64,000 nucleotides of DNA, taken from NCBI GenBank assembly GCA_945862985.1, contig CAMAZF010000006.1:1-64000 (forward strand). The letters run 5' to 3'. Within the stretch, counting starts at the first letter, position 1; the number at the start of each line of letters is the position of its first letter. A model generated the notes under the pieces. The model saw nothing but the letters and a program-made list of their open reading frames with translations. It was not told where the DNA came from and ran no database searches. Source of the stretch: Bordetella parapertussis (lineage in GTDB: Bacteria > Pseudomonadota > Gammaproteobacteria > Burkholderiales > Burkholderiaceae_A). Positions 7,901 to 17,742 of this stretch are shown here, one piece after another. The position numbers and the translations under genes are program-made.

Positions 7901-9471
7901 GCAGGGGGTCCTTTCAAGAGGTTCTGCCAGCGCACGCCCAGCAGGGTCAGGCTGAGGGCGTAACTCGTGAGCGCGAGCACGAGTAGACCCGCGAGAGCGC
8001 CCACTCGGGTGAAGGGGGTGGCCTGCCAGTCAGCCCATGGAATGGGCAAGGCCAGCCAAGCGAGAAGGGCACCCATCACACTGGCTGAGAGGAGCACCCG
8101 CAGGCCCAACAGCAGCCAGCCGCGCTGGAGTCGAAAGCCGGCCTGACGCATGAGAAAGGTCAGCAGGAGTCCGGCGTTCACCCAGGCGGCCAGACTGGTC
8201 GACAGGGCGAGTCCAGCATGTGCGAAGAGGGGTACGGTGAGGAGGTTAAGGAGCTGCGTGACCACGAGTGAGACCAGCGCAATCTTCACTGGGGTACGGA
8301 CATTCTGCTGCGCATAGAAGCCGGGCGCGAGCACCTTCACTGCAATGAGGCCCAAAAGCCCAAAGGCATAGCTCTGCATAGCCCAGGCGGTCATGGCGAG
8401 GTCCTGTGCATCGAACGCCCCGTAATGAAAGAGGCTCGCTGCCAGGGGCTCCGAGAGCACCCAGAGGCCGACTGAAGCGGGTACAGCCAACACAAGGACG
8501 AGCCGCAATCCCCAGTCCACCAGTGCATAGGCCCGCTCGGTGTCTTGAGCCCCAAACGCTTTGGAGAGCGTCGGAAGTAGGACGGTGCCCAGGGCGACGC
8601 CTAGCATGGCTGTGGGGAACTCCATGAGGCGATCTGCATAAGAGAGCCAGGACACGCTCCCCGTCTCGAGCCGTGCCGCGATGTGGGTATTGATCACGAG
8701 GCTCACCTGGGCCACGGAGACGGCGAGGCTTGCAGGGAGCATCAGCGTCAGAATGCGCCGCACGGGCTCAGCAGCAAGCGCCTCTCGTAGGCCTTTGAAT
8801 GGTGTCCGAAGGAGGGCTGCAAGCCCCTTGAGGAGCCCCGCTTGCTGCAGCCCATAGGCTTGGGCCCCAAGCTGGAGCAGTCCCCCAATCCATACGGCAG
8901 CCACTAAGGCCCAGATGGGATCATCCAGTTGGGGCGCCAACAGCCAGGCACAGGCGATGAACGAGAGGTTCAGTAGGACGGGTGTAAAAGCAGGCAACTT
9001 AAAGCGTGACCAGGTGTTCAGAACGCCAGAGGCAAGGGCCACCAGTCCGATCATCCAGATGTAGGGAAACATCCATCGGGTCATTTCGATGGTGAGTTGT
9101 TCCCGAGGGAGATCGCCTCCATATCCCCCTGTCATGAGCAGCACCAGGAGGGGGGCTGCAGCGATGCCTAAAAGGGTGATGAGCCCAAGGGCCACAAAGA
9201 GAAGGAGCGCCACCTGATGCGCGAGTTTGAGTGCGACTTCATCGCCCTCTCGAGCCTTCGTCTGGCCAAGCACGGGCACAAACGCTTGCGAGAAGGCCCC
9301 TTCAGCGAAGAGTCGTCTTAATAAGTTGGGAAGTCGAAACGCAACGAAAAAGGCGTCTGTTGCGGCGCTGGCCCCAAACAGACCCGCCGTCATCACCTCT
9401 CGCATCAGCCCCGTGACCCGGGAGAGGAGGGTAAAGCCACTGACGGTGGCAACAGTCTTGAGTAGATTCAT
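7897..9471 (-). CDS. murJ: Lipid II flippase MurJ
   Basis: This 524-residue, highly hydrophobic protein of the MOP/MviN family has about 14 membrane segments. The N-terminus reads FTLLSRVTGLMREV, with RVTGLMRE and GASAATDAFFVAFRLPNLLRR as family signatures. It moves lipid II across the inner membrane for peptidoglycan synthesis. It is divergent from rpsT, an arrangement common in proteobacteria. Its first codons contain the -35 element of the rpsT promoter. A TATAGC hexamer on the minus strand lies seven bases before its ATG. Confidence 0.95.
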   Translation of the reverse strand: MNLLKTVATVSGFTLLSRVTGLMREVMTAGLFGASAATDAFFVAFRLPNLLRRLFAEGAFSQAFVPVLGQTKAREGDEVALKLAHQVALLLFVALGLITLLGIAAAPLLVLLMTGGYGGDLPREQLTIEMTRWMFPYIWMIGLVALASGVLNTWSRFKLPAFTPVLLNLSFIACAWLLAPQLDDPIWALVAAVWIGGLLQLGAQAYGLQQAGLLKGLAALLRTPFKGLREALAAEPVRRILTLMLPASLAVSVAQVSLVINTHIAARLETGSVSWLSYADRLMEFPTAMLGVALGTVLLPTLSKAFGAQDTERAYALVDWGLRLVLVLAVPASVGLWVLSEPLAASLFHYGAFDAQDLAMTAWAMQSYAFGLLGLIAVKVLAPGFYAQQNVRTPVKIALVSLVVTQLLNLLTVPLFAHAGLALSTSLAAWVNAGLLLTFLMRQAGFRLQRGWLLLGLRVLLSASVMGALLAWLALPIPWADWQATPFTRVGALAGLLVLALTSYALSLTLLGVRWQNLLKGPPA

Positions 9472-9486
9472 AAGCTGAGCTATAGT
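9458..9486 (+). promoter_or_regulatory. Sigma-70-type promoter of rpsT
   Basis: TTGAGT at 9458-9463 and TATAGT at 9481-9486 are separated by exactly 17 bp. They lie about 38 bases before the rpsT ATG, leaving a short leader that contains AAAGGATC as ribosome site. The -35 box lies inside the first codons of divergent murJ. Confidence 0.7.
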
Positions 9487-9523
9487 CTAGGGCTTTTCCG
9501 TTTTCGGGACCCAAAGGATCAAC

Positions 9524-9796
9524 ATGGCTAATTCTGCATCTGCTCGCAAGAGCGCAAGAAAAGCTGCCGCCCGTCGTCTGTCGAACGCTGGACTTCGCTC
9601 GTCTTACCGCACTGCGGTCAAGTCGGTGCGCAAGGCCGTGGCCGCTGGTGACGCGAAAGCAGCCCTCGCAGCCTTCTCGGCTGCCTCCAGCGTCATCGAC
9701 CGTATTGCCGACAAGAAGATCGTGCATAAGAACAAGGCTGCTCGCCACAAGAGCCGTCTGGCCTCGGCCCTCAAGGCCATGGCCGCTGCTGCCTAA
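9524..9796 (+). CDS. rpsT: 30S ribosomal protein S20
   Basis: This is a 90-residue, very basic Ala/Lys/Arg-rich protein. It starts [18 protein letters not shown] and ends with the [17 protein letters not shown] segment typical of S20. It binds 16S rRNA in the small subunit body. An AAAGGA ribosome site precedes the ATG, and a good sigma-70-type promoter lies just upstream. A six-base-pair hairpin (TAAGCC/GGCTTA, 9794-9810) spans the stop codon but lacks a following T tract, so I do not call it a terminator. Confidence 0.95.
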   Translation: MANSASARKSARKAAARRLSNAGLRSSYRTAVKSVRKAVAAGDAKAALAAFSAASSVIDRIADKKIVHKNKAARHKSRLASALKAMAAAA

Positions 9797-9807
9797 GCCT
9801 TTCCGGC

Positions 9808-10617
9808 TTAACTTCCTGGGTCCGTTGTGGGTGGGGTCCGCGCACCAAAGAGTGCAGACCCCACGCGTATCCAAGTGATCCCTTCAGGGTCACTTGCCGC
9901 AATCGCCTGCTCCAAGTCAGCGGACATCCCCATTGACAGTACGTCCATGGGAACAGGCTCAACGAGGTCCATCGACCGGTGTAGCTCCGCATTGATGGCG
10001 CGTTTGAGTGCCTTGAGCGCTTGAAACCGAGCCCGAATCAAGGTCGCATCCTCTGATGGCTCAGGAATGGTCATCAGTCCCCGCAGAGCCAAACGACCTG
10101 TCGTCTCAGCCAAGACCGCCACCTCATGGGCCAAGTCAATCACTTCGTCTGGCGCCACCCCCGACTTGGAGGCCTCGCCACTGAGGTTCACCTGGATACA
10201 GACTTGTAGCGGCTCAAGGCGCTCTGGTCGCTGTTCGGCCAGTCTCTGCGCAATCTTGAGTCGGTCCACACTGTGCACCCAGTCAAAGTGTTCAGCAACG
10301 ATCTGGGTCTTGTTGCTCTGGAGGGGACCGATCAGATGCCACGTGGGACGAGCGACCTCAAGGTCCTCCCCCATCGCCTTCAGTGCGGTCTCCACCTCGC
10401 TACGCTTTGCCGCAGCCTCTTGAACGTAGTTCTCTCCGAAATGGCGCAGACCAAGCCGCCAGGCCTGAGTCACTGCGGCTGCCTCGAAGGTTTTGCTCAC
10501 AGCCAGGACAGCCACGCGGTCTGGCGAGAGACCCTGATCTGCGCAGGCAGTGGAAATCCGCGCAATCAGCTGGTCGAGGTTTTCCCGAAGGGATTCAAGA
10601 CTGGGAGCTGAGTTCAT
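9808..10617 (-). CDS. yggS: YggS/PROSC-type PLP homeostasis protein
   Basis: This 269-residue protein has the alanine-racemase-like barrel of the YggS family. The PLP-binding Lys is K42 in VLAVSKTF. GENYVQEA (61-68), WHLIGPLQSNK and the C-terminal SMGMSADLEQAI and VRVG-like IRVGSALFG motifs also match. It carries pyridoxal phosphate and buffers its level rather than catalysing a known reaction. The open frame extends upstream, but MNSAPS at 10617 aligns with family N-termini. It overlaps the upstream methyltransferase gene by 23 bp. It is the last gene of the leuS-headed run. Confidence 0.92.
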   Translation of the reverse strand: MNSAPSLESLRENLDQLIARISTACADQGLSPDRVAVLAVSKTFEAAAVTQAWRLGLRHFGENYVQEAAAKRSEVETALKAMGEDLEVARPTWHLIGPLQSNKTQIVAEHFDWVHSVDRLKIAQRLAEQRPERLEPLQVCIQVNLSGEASKSGVAPDEVIDLAHEVAVLAETTGRLALRGLMTIPEPSEDATLIRARFQALKALKRAINAELHRSMDLVEPVPMDVLSMGMSADLEQAIAASDPEGITWIRVGSALFGARTPPTTDPGS

Positions 10618-11830
10618 CGGCCTTCGGGCGGCGGGCAGATCCTGCCACCATGTCAAAGCGCATCCAACGGCAATCAAGGTCACCGTTATAAACCGGGATT
10701 CGACGAGCAGCCTTGAGGCGCAGTGCGCTATCGAATTTGAGATCGTCACTGAGCAGCCACACGGTCTGGCCCGTGTAGCGCTGCTTGAGCACCTCGGAGA
10801 CCCGCCGGGCATCCTCACCGAGTTCGAGGCGTTTTCCATAGGGTGGATTACAGATCACCATCCCTGCTGTCTCATGAAGTGCCTCGGGTGGTTCGGACTC
10901 GAAGAAATCTCCCGTCTCAAACGTCAATTGCTGTGCAAGTGGCTCAGGCAGCGCTCGCGCGGCATTCGCTCGCGCATGGCTCACCAAATCGGGATCGAGG
11001 TCTCGACCGACGATGACGGGCAGTGTGCGCTGACCCGCACGCTGCCAGGCCTGGGCGCACTCTCGGTGCAGCTCTGGCAGGGACACCCGACTAAACGGGC
11101 TGCCGGATGCAAACTGCTCGAATGAAAACGGTCGGGGTCGGTTCGGATGGAACCCCGGCGCAAGTCCAGCCGCCCAACTGGCGGCTTCAATGAGCAGGGT
11201 TCCGCTGCCGCACATCGGGTCAAAAAGCGGCTGGTCGGGCTTGGTCGATCGCCACTCGGTCATTTGCACCAAGGCTGCTGCGAGGTTTTCTCGAAGCGGA
11301 GCCTCGCCCTTGGAGAGGCGCCAGCCTCGTTTGAACAAAGGCTCGCCCGTGGTGTCCACGGAGATCGTTGCCTTATCCCCATCGAGGTAAGCCCAGATGC
11401 GTATGTCGGGGTTCCGAGTGTCGACCGAGGGACGACGTCCCATCTGTTGAGTCAGCCGATCGCAGATGCCATCCTTGATCTTGAGGGCTGCCAACGCAAG
11501 GCCAATGGGTGGGTGTAAGGGGCGTCCTTGGTTCACGTCCACGCGAATGGTCATGTCGGGGGTCAGCCACTTCTCCCAGTTGATCTTCTGCGCAGCGATG
11601 AGCAGGTCTTCTGGACCGCGAAGGCGAACCTGATCCACGAGCACCAGGATGCGTGTGGCGAGTCTGGACCAGAGATTGGCTCGAGCGATGGCAGTGGCGT
11701 CCGCCCGGAAGGAGACGCCTCCCTTTCCGGGTTGACTCTCATCGATGCCAGGCATGGCTGCGAGCTCAGCAGCGAGCAAAGGCTCCAGTCCGGAGGGGCA
11801 GACTGCGAAGGCTGCGAGCAGATGCTTCAA
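10595..11830 (-). CDS. THUMP-domain RNA (guanine-N2) methyltransferase, RlmL N-half type
   Basis: This 411-residue protein has an N-terminal THUMP domain (about 1-165). A class I SAM-dependent methylase follows, with DPMCGSGTLLIEAA near 200 and the N-methylation motif CNPPYGKRL near 323. It corresponds to the N-terminal half of gammaproteobacterial RlmL, which makes m2G2445 in 23S rRNA. The RlmK half is missing, as in the stand-alone homologues of other phyla. The exact target base is inferred. It overlaps hemJ by 4 bp and yggS by 23 bp. Confidence 0.85.
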   Translation of the reverse strand: MKHLLAAFAVCPSGLEPLLAAELAAMPGIDESQPGKGGVSFRADATAIARANLWSRLATRILVLVDQVRLRGPEDLLIAAQKINWEKWLTPDMTIRVDVNQGRPLHPPIGLALAALKIKDGICDRLTQQMGRRPSVDTRNPDIRIWAYLDGDKATISVDTTGEPLFKRGWRLSKGEAPLRENLAAALVQMTEWRSTKPDQPLFDPMCGSGTLLIEAASWAAGLAPGFHPNRPRPFSFEQFASGSPFSRVSLPELHRECAQAWQRAGQRTLPVIVGRDLDPDLVSHARANAARALPEPLAQQLTFETGDFFESEPPEALHETAGMVICNPPYGKRLELGEDARRVSEVLKQRYTGQTVWLLSDDLKFDSALRLKAARRIPVYNGDLDCRWMRFDMVAGSARRPKADELSSQS

Positions 11831-12285
11831 AACGGCTTAACCACGACGAGAATGACCGTCACCAGGAGCACCAACACGGGGGCCTCGTTGAACCAACGAA
11901 ACCAGATGTGGCTTTTGTGGCAAGTGCCTTGTTGGAATTGCTTGAGCAGTCGGCCACAGACGTGGTGGTAGCCCAGAAGGGCAACGACCAGAAGCAGCTT
12001 GGCATGCATCCATCCATTTCCAGGGCCCTGACCAATGCCGTACCCCAGCCAGAGCCAGAGGCCAAAGGCCAGGGCGAGGATCATCAGAGGGCGCATGAAT
12101 CGATAGAGCTTTTGTGACATCAGCAACAGTCGATCGCGCTCAGCGTGGTGGGCTTCGCCTTGCGGCACCATGGCCAGATTCACATAGATGCGGGGGAGAT
12201 AGAAAAGCCCAGCAAACCAGCTTGTCACCATGACAATGTGCAGAGACTTCACCCAGGGCATGGCCCCAAACCAAAACGCATCCAT
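11827..12285 (-). CDS. hemJ: HemJ-type protoporphyrinogen IX oxidase
   Basis: This is a 152-residue protein with four membrane segments. The first helix carries KSLHIVMVTSWFAGLFYLPR (His16), and a later helix reads WMHAKLLLV (Lys near 96). These match the conserved His and Lys needed by HemJ, the heme-dependent enzyme that oxidises protoporphyrinogen IX in the inner membrane. I start it at MDAFWFG because AAAGGAAG lies just upstream; a longer frame starts at 12321 but lacks a ribosome site. It lies 10 bp after proA and overlaps the next gene by 4 bp. Confidence 0.88.
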   Translation of the reverse strand: MDAFWFGAMPWVKSLHIVMVTSWFAGLFYLPRIYVNLAMVPQGEAHHAERDRLLLMSQKLYRFMRPLMILALAFGLWLWLGYGIGQGPGNGWMHAKLLLVVALLGYHHVCGRLLKQFQQGTCHKSHIWFRWFNEAPVLVLLVTVILVVVKPF

Positions 12286-12295
12286 AGCGCTTCCT

Positions 12296-13570
12296 TTAAG
12301 TTCGAATATGGCCGTTGCCAAACACGACCCACTTCTGGGTGGTCAGACCCTCGAGGCCAACTGGCCCGCGAGCGTGTAGCTTGTTGGTACTGATGCCGAT
12401 TTCCGCGCCCAGCCCATATTCGAAGCCATCCGCAAATCGAGTGGATGCGTTGATCATGACTGAGGCCGAGTCCACCTCTCGGAGAAAGCGCATGGCCACA
12501 CTGTGGTTCTCGGTGATGATGCTGTCGGTGTGTGCGGAGCCGTAGGTGGCGATATGGTTCATGGCCTCGTCGACTCCGTTCACGAGTCGGACTGAGAGGA
12601 TGGGCGCGAGGTATTCGGTTCTCCAGTCTTCCTCGCTGGCAGTCACGAGCTGGTTGGACCAGGAGGCGTTGCGCACCACATCACGCGTGGCTTCACACAC
12701 CCGAAGCTCAACTCCCTTGCTCAGATAAATCTCAAAGAGCGAGGGGAGCACCCTCCCAGCAATGGTGGAGTCGACCAGCAGCGTCTCCATGGCATTGCAG
12801 GGTGCGTATCGCTGGGTCTTGGCGTTGTCGGCCACCCGAATGGCCTTCTCCACATCGGCTTGCTCGTGGATATAGACATGGCAGATGCCGTCAAGATGTT
12901 TGATCACTGGAACGGTGGCCTCTGCCGTGATTCTGCTGATCAGGGATTTTCCACCGCGGGGGATGATGACGTCGATGTACTCCGCAAGCGTGATCATGGC
13001 ACCCACGGCTGCACGATCGGTGGTGGGAACCACTTGCACACAGGCGGCGGGAAGGCCATTGGCTTGAAGGGCCTGCGAGATGAGCGCTGCAAGAAACTGA
13101 TTGGAATGGTGGGCCTCGGAGCCTCCACGCAGCACGGTTGCATTCCCGCTCTTCAGGCAGAGGGCTGCAGCATCAATCGTTACGTTCGGGCGGGACTCAT
13201 AAATGATGCCGATCACACCAATGGGCACACGCATATGACCGACCTGAATGCCACTGGGCTGCTGTCGAAGCGGCCCGAGTTCACCAACCGGGTCGGGCAG
13301 GGCAGCCACCTGTCGCAGTCCCTCGGCCATTGCTGAAATCGCCTTGTCCGAGAGGGTGAGTCTGTCAACAAAGGCCTCATCGTGTCCTTGGGTTCGAGCC
13401 GTTTGAAGATCGATCTGGTTTGCCTCTCGCAGTGATTCGCGAGAAGACTCAATGAGCCCTGCCAGGTGAAGCAGACATTGATTCTTCTGCGCTGTGCTTG
13501 CGGCCGCCAGTGGGCGGCTTGCGGCACGGGCCTCTCGACCGAGGGCGATCAGGGTGTCTTGAGTGTTCAT
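12296..13570 (-). CDS. proA: Gamma-glutamyl phosphate reductase
   Basis: This 424-residue aldehyde-dehydrogenase-fold enzyme has its catalytic Cys in [10 protein letters not shown] (C258). [17 protein letters not shown] and [10 protein letters not shown] are also typical of ProA. It reduces gamma-glutamyl phosphate to the semialdehyde in proline synthesis, with NADPH, in the cytoplasm. I start it at MNTQDT (13570), 7 bp after holA stops; the frame runs further upstream into holA without supporting homology. ProC is encoded 5 kb away in another operon and ProB is not in the window. Confidence 0.95.
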   Translation of the reverse strand: MNTQDTLIALGREARAASRPLAAASTAQKNQCLLHLAGLIESSRESLREANQIDLQTARTQGHDEAFVDRLTLSDKAISAMAEGLRQVAALPDPVGELGPLRQQPSGIQVGHMRVPIGVIGIIYESRPNVTIDAAALCLKSGNATVLRGGSEAHHSNQFLAALISQALQANGLPAACVQVVPTTDRAAVGAMITLAEYIDVIIPRGGKSLISRITAEATVPVIKHLDGICHVYIHEQADVEKAIRVADNAKTQRYAPCNAMETLLVDSTIAGRVLPSLFEIYLSKGVELRVCEATRDVVRNASWSNQLVTASEEDWRTEYLAPILSVRLVNGVDEAMNHIATYGSAHTDSIITENHSVAMRFLREVDSASVMINASTRFADGFEYGLGAEIGISTNKLHARGPVGLEGLTTQKWVVFGNGHIRT

Positions 13571-13577
13571 CGATGGC

Positions 13578-14519
13578 CTATCGATTGCCTTGTGGTTGAG
13601 CAAGAAAAAGGGCGAGGCGCTCGAGCGCCATCCATGGGTCTTGGCCCGGCGCAAGCCCCTTGGCCATTGTATCGATCCGACTCAGCGCCTGCAGTGCTGG
13701 CCCAGATCGTCTCGAGGGCAGCTTTCGGCAAGCCTGTGCAGCGCTCCACACCAGCATGGGCAGCGGCTCTCCCTCCTCTCGGAGGGTCCGAATGACGCGC
13801 AGGCTGCGTCGCGCGTCGCCGGCCGTGAGAACCTCTCCGAGAGAGAACGGATTGAACCGAGCATGATCCGAGATGGCGTCCTGCATGTCTCGAAGCGTGA
13901 TGGGCGCGCTCGGGTCGGTCCGAGGAATCGCCCCAAGCTTCATGATCTCTTGGTGAGCTGCAGTGAGATTGCCCTCGCATTGCTGCACCAGCCAACGAAT
14001 GGCGTCAGGTTGGGCGGTGAGTTTTTGACGGGCCAGCCTTGATTGAATCCAGCCAGGCATGTCGCTGACCGAGAGGTCGCCCATCTGCACCCAGAGTCCC
14101 TTGGAGGCCAGCGCTTGAGCCCAAGCACTATTCTGTCCGGCGCGATCGAGTCGGGGTAAATGCAACACCAAGAAGCGACTCTCGGGAGGATGACTCGCCC
14201 AAGCCTGAAGGGCCTTGGCCCCTTCCACCCCGGGGCGTCCAGTGGGCAGGCGAAGCTCGAGCAGCTTTTGCTCTGCAAAGAGTGAACCGGTGCTGGCCTG
14301 TGCCAGCCATGAGGCCCAGGGAAAGCTGCGGTCCGTGACCTCGGATTCGCGATCGGCATAGCCTTGTTGTCGCAAGACTTTTCTCAGCGCGTCAGCGGCC
14401 TCCGTCATGAGCAGGGGATCATCGCCCGAAAGGGCACAGACGCCGTTGGCCCCGGCAAGGGCACGCGCAAACTCTGCCTCGAACCCCTCTGCGCGTCTAG
14501 GATCTAGGCGCAGTTGCAT
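13578..14519 (-). CDS. holA: DNA polymerase III delta subunit
   Basis: At 313 residues this is slightly shorter than E. coli HolA (343). The N-terminus [13 protein letters not shown] and the block [18 protein letters not shown] fit the family. The C-terminal domain ([17 protein letters not shown], then [10 protein letters not shown]) is the clamp-loader collar region. Delta opens the beta clamp as part of the loader. Its place directly after lptE, as in most proteobacteria, supports the call. The start codon region overlaps lptE by 23 bp. Confidence 0.9.
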   Translation of the reverse strand: MQLRLDPRRAEGFEAEFARALAGANGVCALSGDDPLLMTEAADALRKVLRQQGYADRESEVTDRSFPWASWLAQASTGSLFAEQKLLELRLPTGRPGVEGAKALQAWASHPPESRFLVLHLPRLDRAGQNSAWAQALASKGLWVQMGDLSVSDMPGWIQSRLARQKLTAQPDAIRWLVQQCEGNLTAAHQEIMKLGAIPRTDPSAPITLRDMQDAISDHARFNPFSLGEVLTAGDARRSLRVIRTLREEGEPLPMLVWSAAQACRKLPSRRSGPALQALSRIDTMAKGLAPGQDPWMALERLALFLAQPQGNR

Positions 14520-15054
14520 CGGTTCTCACCCCCTCGAGCCTGCGCAGTACCTCTTGGACCAGCGCTTCTTCCATTGTGACCTGTTGGGTGCGTTCAGCGT
14601 CTTCGGTGGCGAGGACATCGGATTCATTGATGCGGATGGTGCGTCTGATGTCGAGCTCATCTGCCGGAACCAAGGCCCTACCGGATCGATCCTCGATGCG
14701 AAAAGCCAGCCGAAGCCGCAGCTCCACTTCCCGGGGCCGACCTGTACCCGAGTAGCCCACGATGATGCGCTGGGATTCGCTCTCAAAGATGCGCAGAATC
14801 ACCTCGGCCTGTTCTGGGGTGTTGACCAGTTCGCGCTGAAGACGACCGCCCAGCGCTTCTTTGAGCCGCTGGGTGATCTGAGTCTGTCCGCGGTCAAGGC
14901 TGGGTCGGTTCTGCGTGGTGCTCTGAGGCTTATCGTCTCGAATGAAGATGCGCTGAAAGGGCAGGTTCAGCCGGACCGGCCTGGGCTTAAAGCCGCAGCC
15001 GGATGCCCAGATCAGGGGGCTGAGGATGAGGCCTCGAATCAGCGTGCGTCGCAC
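14497..15054 (-). CDS. lptE: LPS assembly lipoprotein LptE
   Basis: This 185-residue protein has a lipoprotein signal peptide ending in the lipobox ASGC (acylated Cys20). The mature domain is mixed and moderately divergent, with FKPRPVRLNLPFQRIFI early on. LptE plugs the LptD barrel in the outer membrane and helps insert LPS. Sequence conservation in this family is low, so the position between leuS and holA, which is highly conserved in proteobacteria, carries much of the call. LptF and LptG of the same transport bridge are encoded at 31-33 kb. Confidence 0.88.
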   Translation of the reverse strand: MRRTLIRGLILSPLIWASGCGFKPRPVRLNLPFQRIFIRDDKPQSTTQNRPSLDRGQTQITQRLKEALGGRLQRELVNTPEQAEVILRIFESESQRIIVGYSGTGRPREVELRLRLAFRIEDRSGRALVPADELDIRRTIRINESDVLATEDAERTQQVTMEEALVQEVLRRLEGVRTDATAPRS

Positions 15055-15055
15055 C

Positions 15056-17710
15056 TTAGACCACCAGATTCACAAGCCGGCCGGGAACCACAACCACCTT
15101 CTTCGCAGGCTTGCCCTCGCTGAATTTGGTGAAGGCCTCACAGGCCAGGGCAGCCGATTCAATCTCTTCGCGACTGGCCCCCGCTGAGACTTGAAGGCTG
15201 CCCCGCAGCTTGCCATTGACCTGCAGCATAAGCTCGAGCGTGTCTCGCACCAGGGCAGATTCGTCGACCATGGGCCACGGCGCATGGAGCAGGCTGCCGT
15301 GGGCACTTGCAAACCCGGTGGATTGCCAGAGCGCATAGGTGAGGTGTGGCACCACAGGGTAGAGCACCCGCAGCAGAATACCGAGCCCCTCAGCGAACGC
15401 CGTCCTGAGATGTGAGGGCAGTTCTTCAGGATGCGCCTTGGTGACCTCATCCAGCAGGTTGAGCATCTTCATGCTGGCCGAGACCACCGTGTTGTATTGC
15501 CGCCTGCTCATGTCGAAATCGGCCTGCTTGAGCAGTTCGTGCATCTGTCTGCGCAGGTCCTTGGCCTGAACGGTCTCGGCGTTGGCCCCTTGCATGGCAT
15601 GGGGAGCTGCCTGCGGCAGCCAACCCGCATGATGGCTGGCCAGGGTGTGTAGGCGCTTGAGGAAGCGATGGGCACCCTCTACGCCTGAGTCTGACCACTC
15701 CAGGGTCTGTTCTGGGGGCGAGGCAAACATCGTGAAGAGCCGAGCGGTATCGGCACCATATCGGTCGATGATGGCCTGTGGGTCGATGCCGTTGTTCTTG
15801 GATTTGGCCATCTTCTCAGTGCCGCCAATCTGAACGGGCTCTGCGTCTTTGCGCAACACTGCAGAAACGGGCCGGCCCTTGTCATCGAATGACACGTCGA
15901 CGTCCGCTGGGTTAAACCACTGGCGACGACCACTGGGGTCCTCGCGGTAATAGGTTTCGTTGAGCACCATGCCCTGTGTGAGCAGATTGGAGAAGGGCTC
16001 ATCGAACTGCACCAGTCCAAGGTCACGCATGACCTTGGTCCAGAAGCGGGCATAGAGCAGGTGTAGGACCGCATGCTCGATCCCGCCGATGTACTGGTCC
16101 ATGGGCATCCAATAGGCCGCTCGGGCATCCACCATGCTGGCCTCGCTGTTGGGCGAGCAATAGCGCATGAAGTACCAGCTCGAGTCGATGAAGGTGTCCA
16201 TGGTGTCTGTCTCCCGGCGCGCGGGCTTTCCGCAGCTCGGGCAATTCACACGGAGGAAGGCTTCAGACTTGTTCAGTGGATTTCCGCTGCCATCTGGGAC
16301 CAGGTCGACTGGCAGCACCACAGGTAAATCCTGCTCGGGCACTGGGACCTCACCGCAGGACTCACAGTGGATGATGGGGATGGGGGTTCCCCAGTAACGT
16401 TGTCGTGAGATGCCCCAGTCGCGCAGACGAATCTGGACTTTGCGTTCGCCGAGGCCAAGCGCAGAGAGTTTTGCAGCGACGGCTTCCACGGCCTCGTGGT
16501 GGTTGAGGCCATCGAGTGCGCCCGAGTTCACACAACGAACACCATCTTTCTGTCCATACCAGTCCTGCCAAGCCTCTGTGGAAAAGGATTGTCCTTCGAG
16601 AGACATCACCGGGTGAATCTTCAGACCGTACTTCTTGGCGAACGCGAAGTCCCGCTCGTCGTGGGCAGGTACACCCATCACGGCGCCATCGCCATAACTC
16701 ATGAGGACATAGTTCCCCACCCAGACGGGCACGTCAGCGCCCGTGATGGGGTGCTTGACGGTGAGACCGGTGTCCATGCCTTCCTTTTCACGGGTCGCGA
16801 TGTCTGCCTCGGCGACGCCGCCCGCCTTGCAGGACTCTATGAAGGCAGCCAAGGTGGGGTTGTTGTGGGCTGCGTGGCTCGCCAGAGGGTGTTCCGGGGC
16901 GACCGCCATGAAGCTCACGCCCATGATGGTGTCTGCGCGTGTGGTGAAGACAAAGACCCGTCCACCTTGAATCAGCTCGCCTTGCGCGTTGACGATGCTG
17001 TGCGGAAAGGCAAATCGCACGCCAACGGAGCGACCAATCCAGTTCTCTTGCATGAGTTTGACGCGGTCGGGCCACCCCAACCCCTCAAGCCCGCTGATGA
17101 GCTCGTCGGCATATTGTGTGATGCCAAGGTAGTACATGGGAATCTCACGCTTTTCCACCACCGCGCCCGAGCGCCAGCCCCGTCCGTCAACCACCTGCTC
17201 GTTGGCCAAAACCGTCTGGTCGATGGGATCCCAGTTCACCGTGCCTGTCTTGAGGTAAGCAATGCCCCTTTCGCGCATCTTGAGAAAGAGCCACTGGTTC
17301 CAGCGGTAGTAGTCTGGCTTACAGGTCGCGATCTCGCGGGACCAGTCAATGGCCAAGCCCATGGATCGCATCTGGCCCTTCATGTGGGCGATGTTGTCAT
17401 CTGTCCAGGCTGCGGGGGCCACGCCGTTGGCCATGGCGGCATTCTCTGCAGGGAGCCCGAAGGCATCCCAGCCCATGGGCATAAGCACGTTATAGCCCTG
17501 CATGCGCAGGGAGCGCGCCATCACGTCATTGATGGTGTAGTTGCGTACATGGCCCATGTGGAGCTTGCCGGAGGGGTAGGGCAGCATGGAGCAGGCGTAA
17601 TACTTACCTTTGGAATAACGAGGGTCGTTTTCGATCGCGCGATAGGCATCCTGCGTGTCCCATTCGGCTTGTACGGCGGCCTCAAGGGCCTGTGGCTGAT
17701 AGGTGTCCAT
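15056..17710 (-). CDS. leuS: Leucyl-tRNA synthetase
   Basis: This 884-residue class I synthetase has the HIGH-type motif in [11 protein letters not shown] (44-54), an editing (CP1) domain and a zinc-type pair [13 protein letters not shown] / CPSCGKPA. The KMSKS loop reads KMAKSKNNG near residue 633, with Ala in place of the first Ser. It charges tRNA-Leu in the cytoplasm. It heads the seven-gene minus-strand run down to yggS. A TAGAAT hexamer on the minus strand (17720-17725) lies nine bases before its ATG and no Shine-Dalgarno is apparent. The divergent neighbour is uvrD. Confidence 0.97.
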   Translation of the reverse strand: MDTYQPQALEAAVQAEWDTQDAYRAIENDPRYSKGKYYACSMLPYPSGKLHMGHVRNYTINDVMARSLRMQGYNVLMPMGWDAFGLPAENAAMANGVAPAAWTDDNIAHMKGQMRSMGLAIDWSREIATCKPDYYRWNQWLFLKMRERGIAYLKTGTVNWDPIDQTVLANEQVVDGRGWRSGAVVEKREIPMYYLGITQYADELISGLEGLGWPDRVKLMQENWIGRSVGVRFAFPHSIVNAQGELIQGGRVFVFTTRADTIMGVSFMAVAPEHPLASHAAHNNPTLAAFIESCKAGGVAEADIATREKEGMDTGLTVKHPITGADVPVWVGNYVLMSYGDGAVMGVPAHDERDFAFAKKYGLKIHPVMSLEGQSFSTEAWQDWYGQKDGVRCVNSGALDGLNHHEAVEAVAAKLSALGLGERKVQIRLRDWGISRQRYWGTPIPIIHCESCGEVPVPEQDLPVVLPVDLVPDGSGNPLNKSEAFLRVNCPSCGKPARRETDTMDTFIDSSWYFMRYCSPNSEASMVDARAAYWMPMDQYIGGIEHAVLHLLYARFWTKVMRDLGLVQFDEPFSNLLTQGMVLNETYYREDPSGRRQWFNPADVDVSFDDKGRPVSAVLRKDAEPVQIGGTEKMAKSKNNGIDPQAIIDRYGADTARLFTMFASPPEQTLEWSDSGVEGAHRFLKRLHTLASHHAGWLPQAAPHAMQGANAETVQAKDLRRQMHELLKQADFDMSRRQYNTVVSASMKMLNLLDEVTKAHPEELPSHLRTAFAEGLGILLRVLYPVVPHLTYALWQSTGFASAHGSLLHAPWPMVDESALVRDTLELMLQVNGKLRGSLQVSAGASREEIESAALACEAFTKFSEGKPAKKVVVVPGRLVNLVV

Positions 17711-17742
17711 AAGCCGAGAATTCTAGCCCGTAGAATGCACCC

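Noticed and set aside
9794-9810. Terminator after rpsT
   Set aside because: The six-pair stem TAAGCC/GGCTTA is short and is not followed by a T tract.
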